In this document: piece after piece, positions 45,012 to 53,932 of the stretch | How positions within the stretch are numbered: position 1 is the stretch's first letter | How the letters are laid out: the number at the start of each line of letters is the position of its first letter | Source of the DNA: Pseudomonas sp. HR96 | GTDB lineage: Bacteria; Pseudomonadota; Gammaproteobacteria; Pseudomonadales; Pseudomonadaceae | DNA length: 64,000 bases | NCBI RefSeq assembly: GCF_034059295.1 | Contig: NZ_CP139141.1 | Coordinates: forward strand, 2,959,001-3,023,000 | Reading direction: 5' to 3' | Notes under the pieces: generated by a model | Database searches by the model: none | Told to the model about the DNA's origin: nothing | Seen by the model: only the letters and a program-made list of their open reading frames with translations | Position numbers and translations under genes: made by a program

Positions 45012-45698
45012 TCAAGCGATGCCCGTCTTCGCCTGCTGCTCGAGCTGCACTTGCAACGTCGGCGCCAGTTGCAGGGCGGCCGCCAGGGCATCGAGGTAGT
45101 CGCGCTCGGCGGGGGCCTGGGCGTCGACTACCAGCACGCTGGCCAAGTACATCTCGGCAGCGATGGCCGGGTCGCTGGCGGCCTGGGCCACCTCGTGCGC
45201 GTCCAGTGGCTTGGCCACCTCGGCGTTGAGCCAGGCCTGCAGTTGCGGTTCGTCGCTGTGCCGGGCGATCTCGGCGCCGATCAGCTGCTGCTCACGCTCG
45301 TCGATATGGCCGTCGGCCTTGGCAGCGGCAATCAGTGCGCGCAGGATGGCATGGCTGTGCTTCTCCACGTCTGCTCCGTCGAGGGTATCGACTGTGCTCA
45401 GGGCCTGCTGCGGCGCGCTGGGCTGCTGCTGTTGCCAGGTCCGGTAGGCCTGGAACGCGAGCATCCCCAGCGAGGCCAGCGCGCCATACTTGCCGCCGCC
45501 GCGCAAGGCGCCGCCAGCGTTGCCAGCCAATAGCCCGCCCAGCAAGCCGCCCAGCCCTCCTCCGGCATTCTGGCCGGCGCGACCCGCAGCAGCGCCCACC
45601 AGGCCGCCCAGCAGACCGCCGAGGCCCCCGGCGCTGGAGCTGCGTGCATTCGGGCTGGCGCCGCGCAACAGCTGTTCAAGCAGATCGGTGCTTTTCAT
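45012..45698 (-). CDS. DUF533/TerB-like inner-membrane protein (YebE-like)
   Basis: A 228-residue protein with a Gly/Ala-rich, partly repetitive N-terminal half (repeated GGLGGLLGGL) that can span the membrane, and a C-terminal TerB-like helical domain (AILRALIAAAKADGHIDEREQQLIGAEI). This is the DUF533 architecture of E. coli YebE. It is convergent with the MFS gene, 4 bp apart. Function unknown. Confidence 0.86.
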   Translation of the reverse strand: MKSTDLLEQLLRGASPNARSSSAGGLGGLLGGLVGAAAGRAGQNAGGGLGGLLGGLLAGNAGGALRGGGKYGALASLGMLAFQAYRTWQQQQPSAPQQALSTVDTLDGADVEKHSHAILRALIAAAKADGHIDEREQQLIGAEIARHSDEPQLQAWLNAEVAKPLDAHEVAQAASDPAIAAEMYLASVLVVDAQAPAERDYLDALAAALQLAPTLQVQLEQQAKTGIA

Positions 45699-45791
45699 CG
45701 CGCAGGCTCCCGCCAGGTCATGGTCTGCAAACCATAGCGCCCTGCGAAGAAACCGCCATGGCCGTCCGGCTGTGCGGGCTTTTTCAGCGGC

Positions 45792-46907
45792 TCAAGGCTG
45801 GACCTTGATTTTCAGCACCTCATAGGGCGGCGTGCGCAGGTCCTTGCCGCCGTGCAGGCCCGGGGCTCTCTGCCATTGACCGATGCTGACGTAGAGGTAG
45901 CCGCTGCGGTAATACAGCCCGTCCGGCCAGATCAGCCGCCCGTCCTGGGCCACCGTGGACCATTGTTCGGCGCCGTCCTTGCGCAAGATGGCATAGTGCG
46001 ATGCGTCGCCGACATACAACCGGCCCTGTTCATCGACGGTGATGCCGCCGCTGGAAGACGTCTGGCCTTCGAAATGAATGGCCTGCTGCAATTGCGCTTC
46101 GCTCAGGCTGAAATCGCTGAGCAGGCGCGTCGGCAGGCTGTAGTAGTTCGGGTTGGTCGGCGTGGTCCAGTACAGGGTCTGGTGGTCCGGCGACAGCTCG
46201 ATGCCGTTCACCCCGCCCTGCGGCATGCTCGGCTGCTCGGCGCTGTAGGCATGGGGCTGGCCCTCGACCCAGGTCATGAAACCGGGCGCTGGCGACACCT
46301 GGGGCTGGTTGTGGAACAGCTCACGCAGCCTGCCGCTGGCGATGTCGACCACGATCAGCGAATTGTCCGGTTTATTGAAGCCGTTATTGGAAATGTAAAT
46401 GGTACCTTGCGGGCCATGGCTGGGGTCGACCCGCAGGTCATTGAGTTGCTGAGTGTCGCGCAGCGCCGGCGGGTCGATGCCGATCGTGCGAGTCACCTGG
46501 CGACTGGCGATATCGATCGCCACCAGCTTGGCCGCGCCCGCAGGGATGCCATCGATGCCGGCGCGCTTGCCCTCGTCGAGCACCCAGAGGGTGTTACCGG
46601 CCAAGGTCAGGCCCAGCGGCGATACCAGCCACTGGTCCAGCGGTCTGTTCGAAGGCACAGCGTGCGCCGTATCGGGAAAGGCCACCGGCTCGCCGTTGAC
46701 GATTTCCACCAGGGCGGGGTCGGTGTGGTTGACACCCACTCGCGGCAGGGTAAGGAACATCCGGCCATCGGCGGTCACCACCACTCCCGAGGCTTCATCC
46801 TTTTGCAGCGAAGCGGCCACCTGCACCTTGGGGTCTGCGGGCGGCACAGCGGCCAGCGCCGGGGCAGCAAGACAAGCGAGGGTCAGCGCGGCGATCTACG
46901 GTTGCAT
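45792..46907 (-). pseudogene. MRJP/Yellow-family secreted protein with amber codon in the signal peptide
   Basis: The mature part is intact for about 350 residues and matches the major royal jelly protein/Yellow beta-propeller family: GIDGIPAGAAKLVAIDIASRQ, TIYISNNGFNKPDNSLIVVDI, GGVNGIELSPDHQTLYW, SSGGITVDEQGRLYVGD. The natural start is ATG 46907, giving MQP, then TAG at 46896-46898, then an otherwise perfect signal peptide IAALTLACLAAPALAAV. A GTG at 46847 could start translation but would remove the signal. A single CAG-to-TAG change would explain it. So the gene is either recently inactivated, mis-started or read through. It is 15 bp downstream of its paralog in the same operon. Confidence 0.75.
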
Positions 46908-46922
46908 ACAGGCTCCTTGGGC

Positions 46923-48077
46923 TCAGGGTTGGGCGTTGTATTCAGGGGTGCCGGCCAGCGGCGTGCGCACCAGCAGGTACGGCGGCTCGCGGGTGTCGAC
47001 GCCCTTGCCCATGCGGCTCCACTGGCCGAGCGTGACGTACACCGACTGGGCGCCGACGAACAGGCCGTCGGGCCAGACCAGCCGCGGGTCGCGCAGCACC
47101 ACATCGAAGTGGCCGTCGGGCCAGCGCCGCAGGATCTGGTGGTGTTCCGAATCGGTCAGGTAGAGCCGGCCCTGGCGGTCGATGTCCATGCCGTCGGTCA
47201 TCACTTTTTCGCCCTCGTCGCGGATCTGCGCCGCCAGCTGCGCATCGCTCAGGCGGCTGTCGGCCAGGGCGGCGGTGGGCAGGCTCCACAAGTGCCGGCT
47301 GGTCAGGGCCGCGTAATATAGCCGGCTGCCGTCCGGCGTCAGGGCCAGGCTGTCGACGCCGCCATGAGGAAACTTGCTGTTCTTGCCGTCGTAACGCATG
47401 GGTACGCCGTCGAGCTGGGTGACGAAATCCTTCTGCGCCAGCACCGAGGGGTCGTGGGCCAGCACTCGGCGCTGCTTGCCGCTGGCCAGGTCGACCACCA
47501 CCAGGGCTGGCGATTCGCCGAACGAAGAGTCCGACACGTAGGCGGTGCCCTGGCTGCCATGGGTCAGGTCGATGCGCAGGTCGTTCATGTGGCTGTCCTG
47601 CAGCAGCGCGTCCTTGAGCACCACCGAGCTGACGATGCGGTTGCTTGCCAGGTCGATGCCCACCACTTTCGCCGCCCCGGGGGCGATGCCGTCGATGCCG
47701 GCGAGCTTGCCGTCGTCGATCAGCCACAGCCGGCCCTGGCTGTCCAGGGTCATGCCATGGACCGAGATCAGGCGCTCGGCATTGCCCAGATTCGAAGGCT
47801 CGCTGACCGCTGCCGATGGGTACGGCAGCAACTTGCCGTCGACGATCTCGCCGAGGGTCATGCCCTTGTGGTTGATCGCATGCCGCGGGAAGCCGACAAA
47901 GGTGCGCCCTTGGGGGGTGACCACGATGCCCGAGGGCCCAGGCCCCTGAAAAGCGGCCACTTCATCCAGCGAGCCAACCGGCAGCTGACTGCGGTCGATG
48001 GTCTCGGCACCCGCTCTCCAGCTCATGCCGGCCAGCCCGATGGCCATGGCGGCGGCCAACCCTGCGTGTCTGATCAT
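46923..48077 (-). CDS. MRJP/Yellow-family secreted beta-propeller protein
   Basis: A 384-residue secreted protein with a signal peptide (RHAGLAAAMAIGLAGMSWRAGAE). The body is a six-bladed MRJP/Yellow-like propeller: IVVTPQGRTFVGFPRHAINHKG, MTLDSQGRLWLIDDGKLAGIDG, VDSLALTPDGSRLYYAAL, MTDGMDIDRQGRLYLTDSEHHQILR. Related bacterial proteins include gluconolactonase/SMP-30-like enzymes, but the function of this branch is unknown. It is followed by a close paralog, suggesting a tandem duplication. Confidence 0.85.
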   Translation of the reverse strand: MIRHAGLAAAMAIGLAGMSWRAGAETIDRSQLPVGSLDEVAAFQGPGPSGIVVTPQGRTFVGFPRHAINHKGMTLGEIVDGKLLPYPSAAVSEPSNLGNAERLISVHGMTLDSQGRLWLIDDGKLAGIDGIAPGAAKVVGIDLASNRIVSSVVLKDALLQDSHMNDLRIDLTHGSQGTAYVSDSSFGESPALVVVDLASGKQRRVLAHDPSVLAQKDFVTQLDGVPMRYDGKNSKFPHGGVDSLALTPDGSRLYYAALTSRHLWSLPTAALADSRLSDAQLAAQIRDEGEKVMTDGMDIDRQGRLYLTDSEHHQILRRWPDGHFDVVLRDPRLVWPDGLFVGAQSVYVTLGQWSRMGKGVDTREPPYLLVRTPLAGTPEYNAQP

Positions 48078-48291
48078 CGTTCGTGCCTCCTGCGCTGAGA
48101 TAGCCTGCCCGTTGTGAAACCGGTTTCAGCACTGGCAACGCGGGCTGGCGGGGAGTTCCATGGCACCGGATGAAATCGCTCTGAAGGGCACCCGATAAAC
48201 AAAAGAGACAGCGCAGAAATGTCCTGTTACATTACGACCGTCATTGAAAACACTCAGTGGCTTTCTCTTCCTCAGCCTTGCGGAACGCCTC

Positions 48292-49575
48292 ATGGTCTCG
48301 ACGGTTCTGGCGGCATCCCTGTCGCGTCGCAAAATCCACTACAGCTGGGTCGCCCTGGCCGTAACCTTTCTGACCATGCTGGTCATGGCCGGGGCCATGG
48401 GCGCCCCCGGCGTGCTGATCACCCCGCTGCGCAGCGAGTTCGGCTGGGACACCGCGCAGATCTCCGCCGCGCTGGCCATCCGTTTTGCCCTGTATGGCCT
48501 GATCGGCCCGTTCGCGGCGGCGCTGATGAATTACTTCGGCGTGCGCCGGGTGATGCTGGCGGCGTTGCTTATCGTCGCCAGCGGCATGGGCCTGTCGCTG
48601 TTCATGACGCAGTTCTGGCAGCTGGTGGTGCTGTGGGGGCTGGTGGTAGGTGTGGGCACCGGCCTGACCGCCATGGTGCTGGGGGCCACCGTGGCGACCC
48701 GCTGGTTCGCCAAGCGTCGCGGGCTGGCGGTGGGCCTGCTGTCGGCCAGCTCGGCCACCGGTCAATTGCTGTTCATGCCGTTCATGGCCAGCCTGACCGA
48801 ACACTACGGCTGGCGCTGGGCGCTGACCTTCGTCTGCCTGGCAATCGGCCTAGTGGCCGTGGCGGTACTGGCACTGATGCGCAACCACCCTGCCGACCTG
48901 CAGTTGCCGCTGTATGGCGCCGACACCGTGGAAACCCCGGCGGCGGCGCCACGGGATATCCGCCAGATGCTGCTGTCGCCCTTGGCGGTGCTGCGCGAGG
49001 CGTCGCGCACCTGGACCTTCTGGGTGCTGTTTCTGACCTTCTTCATCTGTGGCGCCAGCACCAACGGCCTGGTGCAGACTCACTTCGTCAGCCTCTGCGG
49101 CGACTTCGACATCGCCGCCACCACAGCCGCCGGGGTGCTGGCGGTGATGGGCATCTTCGATTTCTTCGGCACCGTGGGCTCGGGCTGGTTGTCCGACCGC
49201 TACGACAACCGCTGGCTGCTGTTCTGCTACTACGGTTTGCGCGGCGTGTCGCTGATCCTGTTGCCGTTCACCGACTTCACGGTACTCGGTTTATCGGTGT
49301 TCGCCCTCCTCTACGGCCTGGACTGGATCGCCACCGTGCCGCCTACCGTCAAGCTCTGCGCCCAACGCTTCGGCCCGGCCAAGGCCAACGTGGTGTTCGG
49401 CTGGGTGTTCGCCGGCCACCAACTGGGCGCCGCGTTCGCCGCCTACGGGGCGGGCTGGACGCGGACCCATTTCGCCAGTTACCTGCCGGCGTTCTTCATC
49501 GCCGGGCTGCTGTGCGTGATCGGCGCGCTGATCGCCTTGTCGATCAGCGCGCCGGCCAGGCCCAAGGCACTGTAG
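48292..49575 (+). CDS. MFS transporter, OFA/monocarboxylate type
   Basis: A 427-residue 12-TM MFS protein. The N-terminal VTFLTMLVMAGAMGAPGVLITPLRSEFGWDTAQIS, and the TM4-5 region VVGVGTGLTAMVLGATVATRWFAKRRGLAVGLL, are typical of the oxalate:formate/monocarboxylate exchanger group. The ATG at 48292 (MVSTVLAAS) is used; an upstream TTG gives an extra 16 residues without support. It is divergent from the MRJP operon, with 214 bp between. Substrate is probably an organic anion. Confidence 0.87.
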   Translation: MVSTVLAASLSRRKIHYSWVALAVTFLTMLVMAGAMGAPGVLITPLRSEFGWDTAQISAALAIRFALYGLIGPFAAALMNYFGVRRVMLAALLIVASGMGLSLFMTQFWQLVVLWGLVVGVGTGLTAMVLGATVATRWFAKRRGLAVGLLSASSATGQLLFMPFMASLTEHYGWRWALTFVCLAIGLVAVAVLALMRNHPADLQLPLYGADTVETPAAAPRDIRQMLLSPLAVLREASRTWTFWVLFLTFFICGASTNGLVQTHFVSLCGDFDIAATTAAGVLAVMGIFDFFGTVGSGWLSDRYDNRWLLFCYYGLRGVSLILLPFTDFTVLGLSVFALLYGLDWIATVPPTVKLCAQRFGPAKANVVFGWVFAGHQLGAAFAAYGAGWTRTHFASYLPAFFIAGLLCVIGALIALSISAPARPKAL

Positions 49576-49716
49576 GCGGGGCCTTCAGCGCACCGTGCAG
49601 GGGACCTTGGTCATCCATGGATGGCCCGGGCCCCGAGTCGAGGTCCGGGCATTTGTCGCGGCTGTTCCACGCTTGTCGATAGTCCCTGATTGCACTTTGC
49701 GCTCGCTGTGCCCAGA

Positions 49717-50130
49717 TCAGCGGCGGTCCAGCGAGAAGCGCCCTGCCCCGGTCACACTGAGCAACCACAGGCCGCCAATGATGCTCATGTTCTTGAAGAA
49801 CTGGATGGTATTGGCGGACTTGTCCGGCTCGACCATGTTCCAGAAATGATGGCCGATGATCGCGGTGCCCAGTACGAACAGACTCATCAACAGCGCCAGG
49901 GGCCGGGTGTAGAAACCCAGCACCAGGGCCAAGCCAACGAAGAATTCCATGACAATCGCCACCGCTGCCGCAACCTGTGGCAGCGGTGCGCCGATGGCGC
50001 TGAAGTAGCCGACAGTGCCGCTGAAAGCGGTGAGTTTGCCCCAGCCGGCGGTCACGAAGAGGATCATCATCAGGATACGGGCCAGCAGGATGATCAGGTC
50101 TTTCTGGCGGTCGAGCAGGTTATAGCGCAT
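49717..50130 (-). CDS. DoxX-family membrane protein
   Basis: A 137-residue protein with four membrane helices and the DoxX pattern: LLARILMMILFVTAGWGKLTAFSGT, VAIVMEFFVGLALVLGFYTRP, and LFVLGTAIIGHHFW. The family includes redox-linked membrane proteins, often involved in thiosulfate or oxidative-stress metabolism. An A/T-rich stretch at 50150-50225 lies upstream and probably holds its promoter. Confidence 0.88.
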   Translation of the reverse strand: MRYNLLDRQKDLIILLARILMMILFVTAGWGKLTAFSGTVGYFSAIGAPLPQVAAAVAIVMEFFVGLALVLGFYTRPLALLMSLFVLGTAIIGHHFWNMVEPDKSANTIQFFKNMSIIGGLWLLSVTGAGRFSLDRR

Positions 50131-50227
50131 GGCGTCAGCCTCTAAGTGGGTATGGCGCCATTATTTATCGAATAAATCGTTTTAAATAGCGGAAAAATCC
50201 GTGAATATCTATCGATAAAGTCGATAC

Positions 50228-51208
50228 TTACACCACATGCGCGGGCGCCAGCGCGCAGGGCTGCTCCTGATCGCCGCGTTCCACCTGCACAGTGGCGTGG
50301 CCGATGGCGAAACGCTGGTTGAGGCCTTCGCAGAGGCTCTGCAGGAAGGCGTCATCCTGGCCGTGCTGCGGCCGGACCAAATGAGCGGTGAGCGCCGTTT
50401 CAGTCGTGCTCAGGGCCCAGATATGCAAGTCGTGGACTTCCGCCACCCCGGGCAAGGCTGCCAGCCAGGCCTGCACCTGGCCGGCGTCGATATGTTCCGG
50501 GACTTTGTCCAGAGCCAGGTTGACGCTGTCGCGCAACAGGCCCCAGGTGCTGATCAGTATCAGTGCGGCGATGCCCAGGCTGACCAGCGGATCGAGCCAG
50601 CTCCAGCCGGTGAGCATGATCACCAGGCCCGAGACCACCACCCCCGCCGACACCGCCGCGTCGGCGGCCATGTGCAGGAAGGCGCCACGCACGTTGAGGT
50701 CGCCCTTGCGCCCGCGGGCAAACATCCAGGCGGTCAGGCCGTTGATGGCAATGCCGATGGCCGCGACGATCATCACTGTCTGGCCCCCCACCTCGCCCGC
50801 AGGCACCCCTTCGATCAGGCGTCGCAGCGCTTCGAACGTAATGCCACCGACCCCCACCAGCAGCACCACAGCGTTGGTCAGGGACGCCAGGATGGAACTG
50901 CGGCCCAGGCCATAAGTGCGGCTGCGGGTCGGCTGGCGCCGGCCCAGCGACACCGCCCACCACGCCAGCAGCAGGCCCAGCACGTCACCCAGGTTGTGCG
51001 CGGCATCCGCCAACAGAGCCACTGAGTGGGCGCTCAGGCCGAAGACGATTTCGCCGATGACGAATGCCGCGTTGATCGCCGAGCCAATGGCGAAGGCCCG
51101 GTCGAACCCGGCAGGTGGCGTGGCATGTTGATGCCCGGCGTGGCCATGGTCGTGGCCCTTGTGGGCAGGATCATGGTCGTGATCGTGGCCGTGGTGAGGC
51201 TCGGTCAT
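50228..51208 (-). CDS. Cation diffusion facilitator, ZitB/CzcD type
   Basis: A 326-residue CDF exporter. It begins with a His-rich tail (HHGHDHDHDPAHKGHDHGHAGHQH), has six membrane helices with the metal-site segment ALLADAAHNLGDVLGLLL (HxxxD) and the TM5 HMAADAAVSAGVVV, and ends in a cytoplasmic domain with VAEVHDLHIWALS. It pumps Zn2+, Co2+ or Cd2+ out of the cytoplasm in exchange for protons. It stands 9 bp downstream of the L,D-transpeptidase gene on the same strand. Confidence 0.92.
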   Translation of the reverse strand: MTEPHHGHDHDHDPAHKGHDHGHAGHQHATPPAGFDRAFAIGSAINAAFVIGEIVFGLSAHSVALLADAAHNLGDVLGLLLAWWAVSLGRRQPTRSRTYGLGRSSILASLTNAVVLLVGVGGITFEALRRLIEGVPAGEVGGQTVMIVAAIGIAINGLTAWMFARGRKGDLNVRGAFLHMAADAAVSAGVVVSGLVIMLTGWSWLDPLVSLGIAALILISTWGLLRDSVNLALDKVPEHIDAGQVQAWLAALPGVAEVHDLHIWALSTTETALTAHLVRPQHGQDDAFLQSLCEGLNQRFAIGHATVQVERGDQEQPCALAPAHVV

Positions 51209-51217
51209 GCGTTATTC

Positions 51218-53080
51218 CTAGAGGCCTGCCAACGGCGAGGCGATGGGTCGATTGAGGGCGCGCAACAGCACCTGGTCCTGGCCGTAGACATCAGGCTTGT
51301 AGGCCACGCGGCCCTGCTCGCCGAGGTCCACGGTCCAGTAGGCAAGCAGCACGGGGACCTTTACCGGCAGGTGGATGTTGGTGGTCTTGCCCGTGGCCAG
51401 CTGCGCCTGAATCGCCGCCGCGTCCCAGTGCTCCGGGTCGTTGAACAGCAGCTCCACCAGCTGCAGCGGATGCTCGACACGGATGCAGCCAGAGCTGGTC
51501 GCGCGCATCTGGCGGTTGAACAGCTCGCGGTGCGGTGTGTCGTGCAGATAGATGGCATAGGGGTTGGGAAAGCGGATCACCACTTGGCCAAGAGAGTTTT
51601 CGGGGCCGGCGTCCTGGCGCAGGGTCAGGCCGTGGGCGGTCTTCCAGTCGACCGTGGCGGGGTCCACGGTCATGCCCTGGCGGTCCAGCACGCGGATATG
51701 GTTGCTGGCCAGGTAATTGGGGTTCTTGAGAATCTTGGGCAGCACATCCTGAGTGAGGATGGTCGGCGGCACGGTCCAGGTCGGGTTGAAGGTGACGTAG
51801 GTGATCTGCGACTGGAACATCGGCGTGTTGCGCACCGGCTTGCCGACCTGCACCCGCGAACGCCACACTGCCTTGCCGTCACGATACAGGGCGACCTTGT
51901 AGCCGGCGATGTCCACGACCACGAAGGTCCCTTCCAGCTTGTACAGCAGCCAGCGGGCACGTTCCATGTTGACCCGCACCTGGTCGATGCGCTCGGACAC
52001 CGGAATGTTCAAGGCCACCAGGGTGTCGGCGGTCACTCGGCCGTTGGCGGGCAGATACTGCTCGCTCTGAAATTTGCGCAGCGCCGTCGCCAGGCCGCTA
52101 TCGAAGGTGCTGCTCAAGGCCTTGCGCGGGTCGCCCTTGGCCTTGGGTGGTGCCAGGTAGCCGCCGGCGATCAGGCGCAGGCGCAAGGCCTTGACCGCTG
52201 GCTCGTCGCTGCCGATGGCCAGTTCGCCGGGCGTGCCAATGGGCGCCCAGCCGCCGTGCTCCTGGACCGCGCGCAGACGGGCCAAGGCCTGGCGCAGGTT
52301 GGTGTAGAGCGGATCCTGCGGCGGCGCCAGGGTGAAGGCCTGGCTGACCTGATGGCTGTCCAGGGCGGCCAGCATGTCTTTGACGTCTTCACGTGGGTCG
52401 ACGCTTGCCGGGTCCTTACTGTCGCCGTTCCAGGCCATGTCCAGGCGCACCGGGTCGACCTTGCCGCGGCGCAGCGCCAGCAAGGCTTGCAGATAGGTTC
52501 GCGTGGCCGCCAGGTCGAATTGTGCGCGCTGCGTCGGGGTCACCCCGGGCTGCTGCAGCTGCGCCTGCAGGCGTACCAGTTCGGGGGTATGGAAATCTTC
52601 CGGGTTGAGGCCGTCCAGCGGGGTGGCCGCCAGGCCCGCGAGCAACTGTTGCACGTCGGCATCGCTGCCCCAGGCACTGGCAAAGCCGCGCTGCAGATAG
52701 AAATCGAGCATGGCTCGATTGACGTCGACCCGACCATGCACCGCCACAGGCGCTGGCAGCGGGGCGCTGACGGCGGCGACATCCGTCGCCAGCTGGGTTG
52801 GCGCGTCATTGGACGGCACGGGCGCCAGCGCCGCAGGGACCGGCGGCATCAGAATCTTCTGAATGGCCTGTGCCACTGGGTCGGTTGGCGCTCCATTGTT
52901 CAGTGGTTGTGGTACGGTTGGCGGCGCGTCGGGCAAGGTATCTGCGTGGCAATACCCGGTACCGACCGCCAGAACCAGAAAAGCGGCGCCCAACAAGGGA
53001 ATGATTGCCGATGTTCGCATCGTGACGGGTCGTGTGCCCCGGTGTCCGATCGCCCAACTGCGCATGGCCAAAGTCTGCAT
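51218..53080 (-). CDS. L,D-transpeptidase, LdtD/YcbB type
   Basis: A 620-residue periplasmic enzyme with a signal segment near residue 20-45 (IIPLLGAAFLVLAVGTGYCHAD), a scaffold domain, a peptidoglycan-binding domain (KALRLRLIAGGYLAP, ATALRKFQSEQYLPANGRVTADTLVAL) and the YkuD catalytic domain ending SSGCIRVEHP with the nucleophile C532. This is the YcbB layout. It makes 3-3 cross-links in peptidoglycan in place of the penicillin-sensitive 4-3 links. The start at 53080 has CAGGGG 7 nt upstream; a shorter start at 53020 also exists. Confidence 0.92.
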   Translation of the reverse strand: MQTLAMRSWAIGHRGTRPVTMRTSAIIPLLGAAFLVLAVGTGYCHADTLPDAPPTVPQPLNNGAPTDPVAQAIQKILMPPVPAALAPVPSNDAPTQLATDVAAVSAPLPAPVAVHGRVDVNRAMLDFYLQRGFASAWGSDADVQQLLAGLAATPLDGLNPEDFHTPELVRLQAQLQQPGVTPTQRAQFDLAATRTYLQALLALRRGKVDPVRLDMAWNGDSKDPASVDPREDVKDMLAALDSHQVSQAFTLAPPQDPLYTNLRQALARLRAVQEHGGWAPIGTPGELAIGSDEPAVKALRLRLIAGGYLAPPKAKGDPRKALSSTFDSGLATALRKFQSEQYLPANGRVTADTLVALNIPVSERIDQVRVNMERARWLLYKLEGTFVVVDIAGYKVALYRDGKAVWRSRVQVGKPVRNTPMFQSQITYVTFNPTWTVPPTILTQDVLPKILKNPNYLASNHIRVLDRQGMTVDPATVDWKTAHGLTLRQDAGPENSLGQVVIRFPNPYAIYLHDTPHRELFNRQMRATSSGCIRVEHPLQLVELLFNDPEHWDAAAIQAQLATGKTTNIHLPVKVPVLLAYWTVDLGEQGRVAYKPDVYGQDQVLLRALNRPIASPLAGL

Positions 53081-53142
53081 GGTGACGCCCCTGATCCGTA
53101 CCCGGAATAACTGAAGTCTAGAGTCGTTCGAGACCGAGCCTA

Positions 53143-53841
53143 ATGAAATACACCTTGTTCGCCGCGCTGGTCGCGAGCGCCCCGCTGGCCAATTCAGCAT
53201 ACGCCGATTCCCTGCAAGCCGCCCTCGTGCGCGCTGCGCCCGACGCCAACCCGCAGGTCATTGCCCTAGCGCTGCGCGCCGCTCAATGCCGCAAGGCGCA
53301 TTTCGAAGCCCCGGCCCGCCGCCTGGCGGTGATCGACTATTCATTGCCTTCGACCGAGCAACGCCTCTGGGTGTTCGATCTACAACGTAAAACTTTGTTG
53401 TTTCACGAATGGGTCGCCCATGGTCGCAACAGCGGCGAGAACATGGCCAACCAGTTTTCCAACCAGAACGAGAGCATGGCCACCAGCCTCGGGCTGTACC
53501 GCACCAAGGCCACGTACCTGGGTCACAACGGCTATTCGCTGCGCATGGACGGCCTGGAGCCGGGATTCAACGACAATGCCTTCGATCGCGACATCGTGAT
53601 TCACGGTGCGCCCTATGTCAGCCAGGACTTCGCCCGTTCCAACGGCCGCCTCGGCCGCAGCCTCGGTTGCCCGGCGGTGCGCCCGGAAATCGCGCACAAG
53701 CTGATCGACTCGATGAAGAACGGGCAGTTGCTGTTTTCCTATTACCCGGATCCGCAGTGGCTGAGCGAGTCGTCGATGATCAATTGCAGTGGCGCGATGA
53801 CTGCGGGCAACCAGCCGGTGGCGGGGCGCCATCGACGCTGA
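53143..53841 (+). CDS. Murein L,D-transpeptidase/YkuD_2-family protein
   Basis: A 232-residue secreted protein with a signal peptide (LFAALVASAPLANSAYAD) and the YkuD_2 catalytic region: VAHGRNSGENMANQFSN, RDIVIHGAPYVSQDF, and RLGRSLGCPAVRPEIA with the catalytic Cys. It is divergent from the LdtD-like gene with a 62-bp shared promoter region, so both cell-wall enzymes may be co-regulated. Confidence 0.88.
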   Translation: MKYTLFAALVASAPLANSAYADSLQAALVRAAPDANPQVIALALRAAQCRKAHFEAPARRLAVIDYSLPSTEQRLWVFDLQRKTLLFHEWVAHGRNSGENMANQFSNQNESMATSLGLYRTKATYLGHNGYSLRMDGLEPGFNDNAFDRDIVIHGAPYVSQDFARSNGRLGRSLGCPAVRPEIAHKLIDSMKNGQLLFSYYPDPQWLSESSMINCSGAMTAGNQPVAGRHRR

Positions 53842-53880
53842 GAAAGGAGGGGGGGTCAAACATTGCGCGGGGGCAGGAAA

Positions 53881-53898
53881 CGGCCGCACGGGCGGCCG
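53881..53898. terminator. Hairpin between convergent transpeptidase and permease genes
   Basis: CGGCCGC-ACGG-GCGGCCG, a perfect 7-bp GC stem with a 4-nt loop between the two stop codons. It could end transcription in both directions. There is no T tract. Confidence 0.5.
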
Positions 53899-53932
53899 GT
53901 GGTAGCCAATTTGAACGGTCAAGCGAACAGCT

